This document shows, one piece after another, positions 9,405 to 17,506 of a DNA stretch of 64,000 bases. The notes beneath the pieces are model-generated. The model did not search any database, was not told the origin of the DNA, and worked only from the letters and a program-made list of their open reading frames with translations. This stretch comes from Dyadobacter sandarakinus (GTDB taxonomy: Bacteria > Bacteroidota > Bacteroidia > Cytophagales > Spirosomataceae), in assembly GCF_016894445.1 (NCBI RefSeq), contig NZ_CP056775.1, forward strand, positions 5,327,001-5,391,000, in the 5' to 3' direction. The number at the start of each line of letters is the position of its first letter. The stretch's first letter is position 1. The translations under genes and the position numbers were made by a program.

Positions 9405-10811
9405 TTAACTGAATCTGAAAATCATCAGCACGCTCTTCATCTGCATTCCAAACAGTTTTCTTGTTTTAGGAAAAAGAGACATGCTGAATACCGATGCCAC
9501 CAGCTGCGAAATGGTGGCCGCGATCGCTGCTCCGTATGCTCCGTATGCAGGTATCATAATGAAATTAAGGGACAGATTTGTAACCAGGCCGATCAATGTC
9601 CGGTACAGGCTAAACTTCTGCAGATTTTCGATAACCAAGTACTGAGTTGTAGATACGCCTAGAAATATGGGTACCAGTGACCAGATATGGATAATCAGAA
9701 TTGGGCTCGCCAGCATATATTCTTCCCCGTAAAGCTGTCTGATAATCACATCGGAAAATAGTGAAATCAGTAGGGCAGTTAGGATGGAAATCCTGGCCAT
9801 CCAGTTAAGGAAGTTCTGCATTTTTGTGATAAACTCATCCCAGCTTCTGCTTCTGGCTGCCATTAACGAAGGCAGGTAGCTCCCTGCTACGGCCATGGGT
9901 AAAAAGGTGAAAATATCAGAGATCTTGATTGCAGAGCTAAACAGGCCGAGCTCCTCTTCCCCAACCATAGAACCCACCATAATCTGGTCGATACGGATGT
10001 AAATCACAATGGCAAGACTGGCAATGGTAAAAGGCCAGCCCTTGGACAGAAGCCGCTTGACTAAGTTGAAACTGAACTTCCAGGCAAAAATGTTATTCTC
10101 CTTCTGATAAAACAAGGTCAGAAGAAAGTAGGAGAGAACCGCCTCAATACCCATGGCAGCGGCAAACCAGATCAGTGATTTGCCGGCAATCAGAAAATAT
10201 ACCCTCACAAATGCACCAAGAACGTAGGCGACGTTTTTGGATATCACCGTTAACTTGGATTGCAGCTTGGATTGAAAATCAAGATCGATCAGGTCGAAAG
10301 GTGTGATCAGGACGTTCAGGGACAAAAATGCCAGTAGCCAGTAATAGTGTGTGTCGAGCCCGCTGTAATAGAAGTATAAAGCAACTGCAATGATCAGTAT
10401 GGGGCTGATTAGTAATCGGGTAGTGAAGCTGGTACCTAGTATTGCGTTTTTGTCTTCCGGATGTTGAAGGAATTCTTTTACCAGAAAGCCATCCAGACCC
10501 AGCTTTGCGATGGCAATCATAATGGTCACAAATGCATTGACAAAGTTCAGTTCTCCCCATTGAGTCGGCCCCAGATACCTTGCTACCCAGATACCTACAA
10601 CAAGGCCAACTACCAGCTTGAAAACCTTGTCGAATGAAAGCCAGAATATGTTAAGAAAAACCGGATTACGAATTTTAGTTTTAACCGTACTTAGAATACT
10701 GCCTTGTCGCATGAATTGCTGTTTATGTAGGTACGTGGAACTCAGCAGGAGCCAAATTCTCACGAAAACATTGTCAATATCATGTAAAAATAGGAAAAGT
10801 CGGCTATCCAT
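9405..10811 (-). CDS. Wzx-type oligosaccharide flippase (copy 2)
   Basis: 468 aa from the first ATG, with 12-14 membrane spans of the MATE/MOP polysaccharide-transporter type. It moves the lipid-linked repeat across the inner membrane. It aligns along its full length with the flippase at 12465-13778 (LQSKLTVISKN, ELGLFSS, YLVIENLQKFSL, GAYGAAIAATIS). The homologous N terminus begins near Met34 (ATG at 10712), so the first 33 residues may be non-native; however, the ATG at 10811 overlaps the upstream stop (TGATG), which favours coupling at that site. Start undecided. Confidence 0.88.
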   Translation of the reverse strand: MDSRLFLFLHDIDNVFVRIWLLLSSTYLHKQQFMRQGSILSTVKTKIRNPVFLNIFWLSFDKVFKLVVGLVVGIWVARYLGPTQWGELNFVNAFVTIMIAIAKLGLDGFLVKEFLQHPEDKNAILGTSFTTRLLISPILIIAVALYFYYSGLDTHYYWLLAFLSLNVLITPFDLIDLDFQSKLQSKLTVISKNVAYVLGAFVRVYFLIAGKSLIWFAAAMGIEAVLSYFLLTLFYQKENNIFAWKFSFNLVKRLLSKGWPFTIASLAIVIYIRIDQIMVGSMVGEEELGLFSSAIKISDIFTFLPMAVAGSYLPSLMAARSRSWDEFITKMQNFLNWMARISILTALLISLFSDVIIRQLYGEEYMLASPILIIHIWSLVPIFLGVSTTQYLVIENLQKFSLYRTLIGLVTNLSLNFIMIPAYGAYGAAIAATISQLVASVFSMSLFPKTRKLFGMQMKSVLMIFRFS

Positions 10812-11725
10812 CAGAGTAAGGCAAGACCTAATAACCTTTTCAGCTTGTTACTGACCCGTTCAGCAATGGTTGGTAATTCCTTCTTGTAGACGTAATAATC
10901 AGCCTCCACAATCGGAACAAAGAAGTCAGGATGCACAAGCTGGCCTATTTCTTCCAGAGGTAAGTTTGCAAACTTGCTCGTACTGTCCTTGGTATGCGTT
11001 CCCAGATGACCAAATCCAATGTTACTCACCATGTTGAAATTGGGATTGATGCATAATCCGTTGTTCCAGAAGTTAAGAAAGGCATATTGCACGTCCCAGG
11101 TGTTCAGCTGCATGGTATGAACCTGGTGCAGTGACTCTATAAGCCTGTTTGTGACCGCCTTGTTTTCATACACATATTTGAAAAGGTCATCTTTCAGGAA
11201 GTTTTCCAGAAGCATGAGGTTCTCATCGTAGTTCTGCCAGGCACGTCTCCATGATGCCCAACCCCAGATATTGGTAATTTTTGAAAAGTAGTAGCTGGCC
11301 CGGCCGAACTTCTTTTCATGACCAAGGCATGCACCGCTGATATGTACGATCCGCGTATCAAAGCGGTATTTTTCCAAAAGCAGGTCGCAGAACCTGAAAA
11401 AGCTTTCATTGGGCAGACAATCGTCTTCCAGAATGATACCTTCCGGTTCATTGGAAAAAAACCACTTGATCGCTCCGCTGACAGCAGCCTTGCATCCAAG
11501 ATTGTGTTGCTGGTACAGCATATAAACTTTACAATCCCAGTCAACATTTATCAGCTCCCGGGTTTGCTGGCATAAATAAACATCTTCTTCCCTATCAGGT
11601 CGCGGACCATCAGCTGCTATATAAAGCCTTTGTGGCCGTACGGCCCTGATTTTGTCAAAAACAAGAGCAGTTACGTCAGGCCGGTTAAATACAATGAAAA
11701 GAACAGGGGAGAGGGTTTTGTACAT
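10811..11725 (-). CDS. GT-A glycosyltransferase, paralogue of the gene at 8254-9216
   Basis: 304 aa. PVLFIVFNRPDVT at the N terminus, LYIAADGP near 34-41, LEDD at 99-102, IWGWASWRRAW and VSNIGFGHLGTHTKD match the order of motifs in the paralogue. It is a soluble GT-A fold enzyme with a putative divalent-metal site at the LEDD block. Its stop codon overlaps the flippase ATG (TGATG). The repeated neighbourhood suggests duplication of a glycosyltransferase-flippase module followed by divergence. Confidence 0.83.
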   Translation of the reverse strand: MYKTLSPVLFIVFNRPDVTALVFDKIRAVRPQRLYIAADGPRPDREEDVYLCQQTRELINVDWDCKVYMLYQQHNLGCKAAVSGAIKWFFSNEPEGIILEDDCLPNESFFRFCDLLLEKYRFDTRIVHISGACLGHEKKFGRASYYFSKITNIWGWASWRRAWQNYDENLMLLENFLKDDLFKYVYENKAVTNRLIESLHQVHTMQLNTWDVQYAFLNFWNNGLCINPNFNMVSNIGFGHLGTHTKDSTSKFANLPLEEIGQLVHPDFFVPIVEADYYVYKKELPTIAERVSNKLKRLLGLALL

Positions 11726-11781
11726 ACATCTTGTACATATATAGTGTGTAAAAAAAGGTAGGCGTGTGAGGGCTGGCAGGG

Positions 11782-12441
11782 TTACCTCGGGTCTTTGAAA
11801 ATCAGGCTTGTCAGCGTTTTTCCAACCATGACATAGTCCTTTGACCGCAGGAAGTTATAAATCCCCGAATCGCTCAGTTTTTCAACATCCAGGTTCACAT
11901 CTTCGGCAACAACCATCTTCGGACGGAATTTAAGCCAGTTGTTGCTGGATAATACTTCAAGGTCAAGCCCTTCCACATCAACTGTCAGGAAGTCAATGGG
12001 AGTTTCTGCACGGAGGTGTGTTTCAAGAATGCCATCGAGCCGCTGCACCGGGATGTCTGTTGATCCGGTAATTTTATAGCTCGTTTGCTTGTCCCTCCCA
12101 AAAGAAAGTTCTTTTGAAAAACCGTTCAGGGCGGGCTCATCAAACATGTAGTAAGTCATACTGCCATTCTGTTGCGCAATCCCTGTCTCCAGATTGATAT
12201 CTCTGGGCCGGAAAAAGTCAAAGAGTTCCTTGGTACCAGGCTTCGCATCAATGTTGATGCCGCTCCATCCCATTTTATAAAATAAATAAGTGTTGGAAAA
12301 CCTGAATGGATGATGCGCGCCTACATCAATGTAAAATCCGCCTCGTTTGTAGTTAAAAAACGAGACAAGCAGCATATCTTCTCCATGTTGGGCATAGGAA
12401 GTTTTTCTTGAAAGAAGATAACGGAAATGGTTGATGTGCAT
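11782..12441 (-). CDS. FkbM family methyltransferase
   Basis: 219 aa. The SAM-binding motif is IDVGAHHP at residues 38-45 and the second signature is VDVEGLDLEVL near 154-164, with SYAQHGEDMLL at the start as in FkbM proteins of glycan loci. The family O-methylates hydroxyls, often on sugars. It sits between flippase copy 1 (23 bp upstream) and a glycosyltransferase (56 bp downstream), so a sugar of the repeat unit is the likely target. Confidence 0.87.
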   Translation of the reverse strand: MHINHFRYLLSRKTSYAQHGEDMLLVSFFNYKRGGFYIDVGAHHPFRFSNTYLFYKMGWSGINIDAKPGTKELFDFFRPRDINLETGIAQQNGSMTYYMFDEPALNGFSKELSFGRDKQTSYKITGSTDIPVQRLDGILETHLRAETPIDFLTVDVEGLDLEVLSSNNWLKFRPKMVVAEDVNLDVEKLSDSGIYNFLRSKDYVMVGKTLTSLIFKDPR

Positions 12442-12464
12442 AGCTTTTTAGATGTTTGATCGGA

Positions 12465-13778
12465 TTATTTTGTCACTTTAAAAAGCATTGAAAAACTGTC
12501 GAGCTGATATCGGAAAACCAGCCTGGTCGCATTGAAAAATGCATTACTTAAAATCGCAGAAACGGAGTAGGAGATTACTGTTGCGATTGCAGCTCCCTTG
12601 GCGCCGTACCAAGGAATCAGCAACAGATTGAGCACGATATTCATGATCAATCCTGAGAGTGTTTTGAATAAGCTATACTTCTGCAGATTCTCGATAATCA
12701 GGTACTGCGAAGCGGCAACTCCCAGGTACACAGGGATAATGGACCAGATATAGATGATAAGTACATCGGATGCACCATTGAACTCGGGACCAAACAGCAA
12801 ATGGATAATCTGATCAGCAAACAGGCTTACTACGATGGCAGAGCCAAGTGAGATTCGTGTCATCCAGTTCATCAGCGTTTGTATGCCAGAGAGAAATTTG
12901 GCATTGTTTGCCTCCTTTTGATGGTTTATCAGGGTGGGCATATAACTGCTGCACACCGCAACCGGGATGAATAAGAATAATTCGCTCAGCCTCACCACCG
13001 AACTGAACAAGCCAAGCTCGCGCGTGCCAGACAGTTGTTCAATCATCAGCTGATCGACACGCATATAAAGGATAATAGCGACATTGGAGATTACAAACGG
13101 CCAGCAGGTACGTACGAAGTCGTTTACGATGGCAGAACTGAATTTCCAATCACGCAGGTTGTACCGTTTTTGATAAATGAAAACCAGAAAAGCATACGAA
13201 AGCAGCGTTTCCAGCCCCATGATAGCAGCAAACCAGAATAGGGGTTTATGGCTTGTGATCAGGTAAATTTTGCCAGCCGCACCTATGATGTAGGCCGTGT
13301 TTTTGGAGATGACGGTCAACCTGGATTGTAGTCTGGCCTGAAATTCAATGTCGATCAGGTCAAAGGGTGCAATCAGGAAGTTACACGAGAGTAATACAAA
13401 TAATAGGAAATCATCAAAAACAGCCCCGGATGCAAACAGAAAAAGCGAAGCGGCTCCAAAGGCAATAGGCAAGATCGCGATGCGGGAAACGAATGCTGTG
13501 CCCAGCAGCTCATTGCGGGCCTGGGGGTTTTGAACAATGGACTTGACTAAAAATCCATCCATTCCCAAATTACATAGCGGAATAAGAATGCCAATTATCG
13601 CGAGGATGTAATTCAGCTTTCCCCATTGCGCGGGACCAAGGTACCTGGCAACCCATATTCCGACCAGTAATCCGATAATAATTCTGAGGGCTTTGTCAAA
13701 AGCCAGCCAAAATACATTTTGCACCAGGGGGCTTCTAATGTCGGATTTCAGCCTGGTTAACTGTGCAGAAAATAACAT
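12465..13778 (-). CDS. Wzx-type oligosaccharide flippase (copy 1)
   Basis: 437 aa, mostly hydrophobic, with 12-14 spans and the MOP-superfamily pattern. The N terminus (QNVFWLAFDKALRIIIGLLVG) and the blocks RLTVISKN, RELGLFSS, YLIIENLQKYSL and GAKGAAIATVIS match copy 2 closely. It would export the undecaprenyl-linked unit. It follows the Wzz-type gene by 53 bp. Two flippases in one locus is unusual; they could handle different glycans or be a recent duplication. Confidence 0.9.
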   Translation of the reverse strand: MLFSAQLTRLKSDIRSPLVQNVFWLAFDKALRIIIGLLVGIWVARYLGPAQWGKLNYILAIIGILIPLCNLGMDGFLVKSIVQNPQARNELLGTAFVSRIAILPIAFGAASLFLFASGAVFDDFLLFVLLSCNFLIAPFDLIDIEFQARLQSRLTVISKNTAYIIGAAGKIYLITSHKPLFWFAAIMGLETLLSYAFLVFIYQKRYNLRDWKFSSAIVNDFVRTCWPFVISNVAIILYMRVDQLMIEQLSGTRELGLFSSVVRLSELFLFIPVAVCSSYMPTLINHQKEANNAKFLSGIQTLMNWMTRISLGSAIVVSLFADQIIHLLFGPEFNGASDVLIIYIWSIIPVYLGVAASQYLIIENLQKYSLFKTLSGLIMNIVLNLLLIPWYGAKGAAIATVISYSVSAILSNAFFNATRLVFRYQLDSFSMLFKVTK

Positions 13779-13831
13779 GTGTGTATATCATAGTGTGGTA
13801 ATTTTCAGTGTAATCCGTTGAGTAGGGGCTC

Positions 13832-14920
13832 TCAGTCTTGCTGCCTGTAAGTGCCCGTGAGGTGGTCAATAATCCTTTCTTTCTTAATCAAAACATAAAT
13901 CAGGGTAATGAATACGCTCACGATTGCAGTGATGGCGCCATATCTGAACCTTTTCGGGCTGCTCTTTGCGAGAGGAACTTTTGCTGGTTCCAACACTTTA
14001 AATACCGGCTTTTCATCCTTCACACTGATTTTTGCCTGCTCAAACTTTTGAACTAACGAGCTGTACAACGATTCTGAAAGTACATATTCTGCTTGTAACC
14101 TTTGTTCTTCGATGCGCGCCACATTGGAAAACGTGTTTCTATTCCGGTCACGATAGCTTTGCAACGCCAGCTCTGCATTACCTAACCTCTTTTTTGCTTC
14201 CCTGACGCGTTCATTAAGCATCTTGACATTCTGCGTCTCCTTGGTCGTCCGGTAATCTTCAACATATTGCATCAGATAGCGTTTGGCAATCTCAACGATG
14301 ATAGCAGATACAAATGGATCTTCCGTTTCAGCACTAATCTGTATGATACCCGTTTTTTGATCAACAGTGGAGTTGAAAAGAGAAATTGCTCTGGCGATAT
14401 TACTTTGTTCCTCCGGCGAATAAGAAAGCACATCGGTGTACGATAATCTGTTAAAAGCTTTCGGTGCTTCCTTCTTTGAACCTGAAAATATCCTGCTCAA
14501 AAAGCCGGGAGATTTTTCTTTAGCATTTCTGTTCAAAAAAGCTTCCAGACTCGGATAACTATGATTCTGCTGATCCTTAACCGGCTGCTTCAGCACAAAT
14601 GCGCCAAACGGAGAACTTTGAAGAATAGTAGGATATAACTCCGGCAGCAGCTTTTCTGCACCATCTGAATTCAATCCCGCTGCGAGAAATGCAAAAGAAC
14701 TTCTCCTGCTCGTACCATACTCAGGGAGTACGACAATACGGGATTCAAACATTTTTGTTACGAAAAAACTCAGCCCGAATCCTAGTATACCTGAAACTAC
14801 AGCAATAATAAAGAATAGCCTGATATATCGCCGGACAAACAGGATGATATCTGCAAATCCCACTTCAAGCACATTACTCCCACTTTTAGCCCTCGCGTCT
14901 TCTGTCGGCAACGTTGTCAT
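13832..14920 (-). CDS. Wzz-type chain-length determinant / polysaccharide co-polymerase
   Basis: 362 aa with two membrane spans, near residues 30-55 and 325-345, flanking a mostly helical periplasmic domain; this is the Wzz topology. The end of the periplasmic domain has VFKVLEPAKVPLAKSSPKR, the proline-rich stretch before the second span. There is no C-terminal tyrosine-kinase (BY-kinase) domain, and none is encoded nearby. It is 5 bp after the SLBB export gene, so the two should be co-expressed as the export machinery. Confidence 0.9.
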   Translation of the reverse strand: MTTLPTEDARAKSGSNVLEVGFADIILFVRRYIRLFFIIAVVSGILGFGLSFFVTKMFESRIVVLPEYGTSRRSSFAFLAAGLNSDGAEKLLPELYPTILQSSPFGAFVLKQPVKDQQNHSYPSLEAFLNRNAKEKSPGFLSRIFSGSKKEAPKAFNRLSYTDVLSYSPEEQSNIARAISLFNSTVDQKTGIIQISAETEDPFVSAIIVEIAKRYLMQYVEDYRTTKETQNVKMLNERVREAKKRLGNAELALQSYRDRNRNTFSNVARIEEQRLQAEYVLSESLYSSLVQKFEQAKISVKDEKPVFKVLEPAKVPLAKSSPKRFRYGAITAIVSVFITLIYVLIKKERIIDHLTGTYRQQD

Positions 14921-14925
14921 AGTTA

Positions 14926-17409
14926 TTAGTTGTTGCGGCTTAAAGTGATGACTGCCAGTGTAATGGTACTGGCAAGAGAGGCTATGAATGAAAACAAGGC
15001 TACGCGCTCGCCGGGCGTTCTTTCCCGCTGAGGCTCCTGGATTTTGATAGGAATTGTCACTACCGATCCGGGCTCTACCTTCGGGTATTTATGGAAAAAC
15101 AGGAAATTTTTGGTTCTGTGTGTCCGGCCGTTCGGATAGGAAACATAAACCCGTTTTTTCCATCCGTACTCATTGAAACCACCCGCCTGGGAAATATAAT
15201 CGTTGAAACTGAACTGACCGTCAAAGTTCATCACCGACGGATTATGAACACCTCCCTGTATTCTGACCGTCTCTGAACGCATAGGGATAATCAGTGTGTC
15301 TCCGTTCAGCAGCAAAAGGTTTGATGCCAGTGACGGTTTGTTCAGTACAGCCTCAATATCTACCGCAATCAGCTCCCGCGACCGGTAAAAACGAGCGCCT
15401 GCCAGGTATGCCTCCTTTTTGATTCCTCCTGCTTTGGGAAAAAGGTCCGAAATGCGTTCAAAATTGTTAATGATTGTGTAGTTACCCGGGTAGGTTACTT
15501 CACCCAATATCGTAACAGTCTTTTGCTCCTCGTATCGTGGTGACTTACGTACAATGACAATGTCATGCGGCAGCAGCTTGAACTTCTGATCTTCGGGACT
15601 GAGTACCAGGTTTTCGGCCACGTTTATCGTAAAAATCCTGACATTTTGCGCAGTAGGCAGGTCCAGTGTGTCGTTTTTAACACGTCGCGAGACTTCAATC
15701 CGGTAGGGAATACCGCCGTCTGTATAGCCTCCTGACTGGAATATCAGGTCTGCAATGGTAATATCTTTATAATAATAATAGTTACCGGGGTTCATGACCG
15801 ACCCTGAAACAGAGAGGTATGCAAACTCTTTCAGATCGTCTACCGACTTGATCGTCAGAACATCTCCGGGTAATAGTGGAATGTCAGCAATTTCTCCTTT
15901 CACCAGCTTGCCCAGATCAATGGATACAATGCTGGTTTGAACATCGGTAGCAGGTCTTTCAAGAATGGCGCGGTTTAAAAATGCCCTTGGACTTAGTCCC
16001 TGCGCCATTTGAATCAGTTTCAGAACTGTATTGCAGCGTTCTTCCAGCGGGTATGCACCCGGAATAACAACAGCACCTTGCACTTCCACCTGATTTGCTA
16101 CCACGTCGAGAATCTTCCTTACATTAATTACGTCCCCGTTTCTTGGCGTAAAGCTTGCTATCTGAGCAGAGTCCAGGGTTCCGATCACATAGTTAGCGCC
16201 TGTGTTGCGCTGGTACGTAATGTTTTTGGTAAATGCTTCAGGTGTAAATCCGCCGGCGTAACGAATGAGGCTCATCACCGATTCACCGGTTTTTGCCTCA
16301 AAAATTCCCGGACGCTTCACCTCCCCGGTCAACTCCACGCGGCTGTCAAACGGTCTGATCAGAATGATATCCTGATCCTGCAGTGCAATGTTGTCACGCA
16401 GGTCAGCATCTACCAGGAACCGGTATAAATCTATTTTACGGATCACCCCGTTATTACGAATCACTTCAATGTTGCGGTAGGAACCATTGATGCCCGGACC
16501 GCCCGAAATAGAAAGTACATTAAAGGCCGTGGCCAGCGACGAAACCGTGTAAGAGCCGGGCTGCAATGCTTCACCCGTCACCATTACCCGAATGCTCCTG
16601 ACTCCGCCCAGCGTAATCGAAGAGTAAGTGCCTGACCCTGGCCTGTTCAATGAGGAGTATGCCTGACGTAACCTGTTTACAATCCTTTCGCTGGCCTGCT
16701 CAATAGTAAGTCCATTCACGTAAACCGGCGCAAGGTTCAGCATTTTGACAGTACCTTCCGGGCTGATCTTCATCCTGAAATTGTCTACCGAGTTCCCGTA
16801 GATATCAACAATGATTTCGTCATCAGGCCCCAGAATGTAATTCCTCGGAGTTGCAATCCGCAGGTTGGGTTCAAAAGTGTTTGAAGCCCTTGCAAAAAAT
16901 GATGATCCGAAGGTTTTATCCGGCGTCCGGTTTGTCTCCGTTTTAATGGAATCTTTCTGATTTATATCAGCTTCCAGCTCCTGCTGGTTACCTTGCTGGC
17001 GGCTTTCATCCTGCTCGCCGCGGTTGGTCGTGGTCGCAGGCTGGGTTTGCTGGCTAGGTTGCTGCAAACGCTTTCGCATGGCCGAAATCTGATCAAGCGT
17101 ATAGCCGCGCTGCAAGGCAGCCCGCTCAATGTCCATATCCGTCATACCTGCCGATTTCGCGCGATTGTAAAACTCTACTGCCTGCTGATTGGATACCTGG
17201 TTAGGGTCAGTCGGCGTGGTTGTATTGTTGTTCTGAGGATTTGTCTGCGGCTGAGTAGTGGTTGTCTGCGGCTGGGTAGGTTGCTGAGTACTGGTATTTT
17301 GGCCAAATGCAGCAAAGCTGAGCGTAAAAAGCAGAATAAGAATAAAGCCCTTGCAACGTGGTCCAAAAAAAGGTCTGTAATGCATGTAGTGGTTAGTTAC
17401 ATAGGACAA
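14926..17409 (-). CDS. Polysaccharide export outer-membrane protein with SLBB domains (Wza-like)
   Basis: 827 aa. A signal peptide (GFILILLFTLSFAAFG) precedes a low-complexity Gln/Thr/Asn/Pro stretch to about residue 75. Then come a helical segment (AGMTDMDIERAALQRGYT), a Poly_export domain starting at ILGPDDEIIVDIYGN near 190, several SLBB repeats (VEVQGAVVIPGAYPL, VTILGEVTYPGNYT, VRIQGGVHNPS) and a C-terminal membrane span (FSFIASLASTITLAVITL). It should form the outer-membrane polysaccharide conduit. The ATG at 17385 (Met9) is an alternative start. As first gene of the locus it lies just after the aspS terminator; I could not find its promoter. Confidence 0.92.
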   Translation of the reverse strand: MSYVTNHYMHYRPFFGPRCKGFILILLFTLSFAAFGQNTSTQQPTQPQTTTTQPQTNPQNNNTTTPTDPNQVSNQQAVEFYNRAKSAGMTDMDIERAALQRGYTLDQISAMRKRLQQPSQQTQPATTTNRGEQDESRQQGNQQELEADINQKDSIKTETNRTPDKTFGSSFFARASNTFEPNLRIATPRNYILGPDDEIIVDIYGNSVDNFRMKISPEGTVKMLNLAPVYVNGLTIEQASERIVNRLRQAYSSLNRPGSGTYSSITLGGVRSIRVMVTGEALQPGSYTVSSLATAFNVLSISGGPGINGSYRNIEVIRNNGVIRKIDLYRFLVDADLRDNIALQDQDIILIRPFDSRVELTGEVKRPGIFEAKTGESVMSLIRYAGGFTPEAFTKNITYQRNTGANYVIGTLDSAQIASFTPRNGDVINVRKILDVVANQVEVQGAVVIPGAYPLEERCNTVLKLIQMAQGLSPRAFLNRAILERPATDVQTSIVSIDLGKLVKGEIADIPLLPGDVLTIKSVDDLKEFAYLSVSGSVMNPGNYYYYKDITIADLIFQSGGYTDGGIPYRIEVSRRVKNDTLDLPTAQNVRIFTINVAENLVLSPEDQKFKLLPHDIVIVRKSPRYEEQKTVTILGEVTYPGNYTIINNFERISDLFPKAGGIKKEAYLAGARFYRSRELIAVDIEAVLNKPSLASNLLLLNGDTLIIPMRSETVRIQGGVHNPSVMNFDGQFSFNDYISQAGGFNEYGWKKRVYVSYPNGRTHRTKNFLFFHKYPKVEPGSVVTIPIKIQEPQRERTPGERVALFSFIASLASTITLAVITLSRNN

Positions 17410-17446
17410 TAACCGTTTCCGGACATCGTCGGGTTATATGTTAAGG

Positions 17447-17493
17447 TTTTTAAAAACTGCGGAACCGACTCCATGTTGAAAGTCCGGTTCCGC
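17447..17493 (-). terminator. Rho-independent terminator of aspS
   Basis: A GC-rich inverted repeat (GCGGAACCG at 17459-17467 with CGGTTCCGC at 17485-17493, extended by ACT/AGT with one bulge) lies 14 bp past the aspS stop and is followed on the minus strand by AGTTTTTAAAAACC. It separates aspS from the polysaccharide operon. Confidence 0.75.
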
Positions 17494-17506
17494 GATATTC
17501 CCGTGA

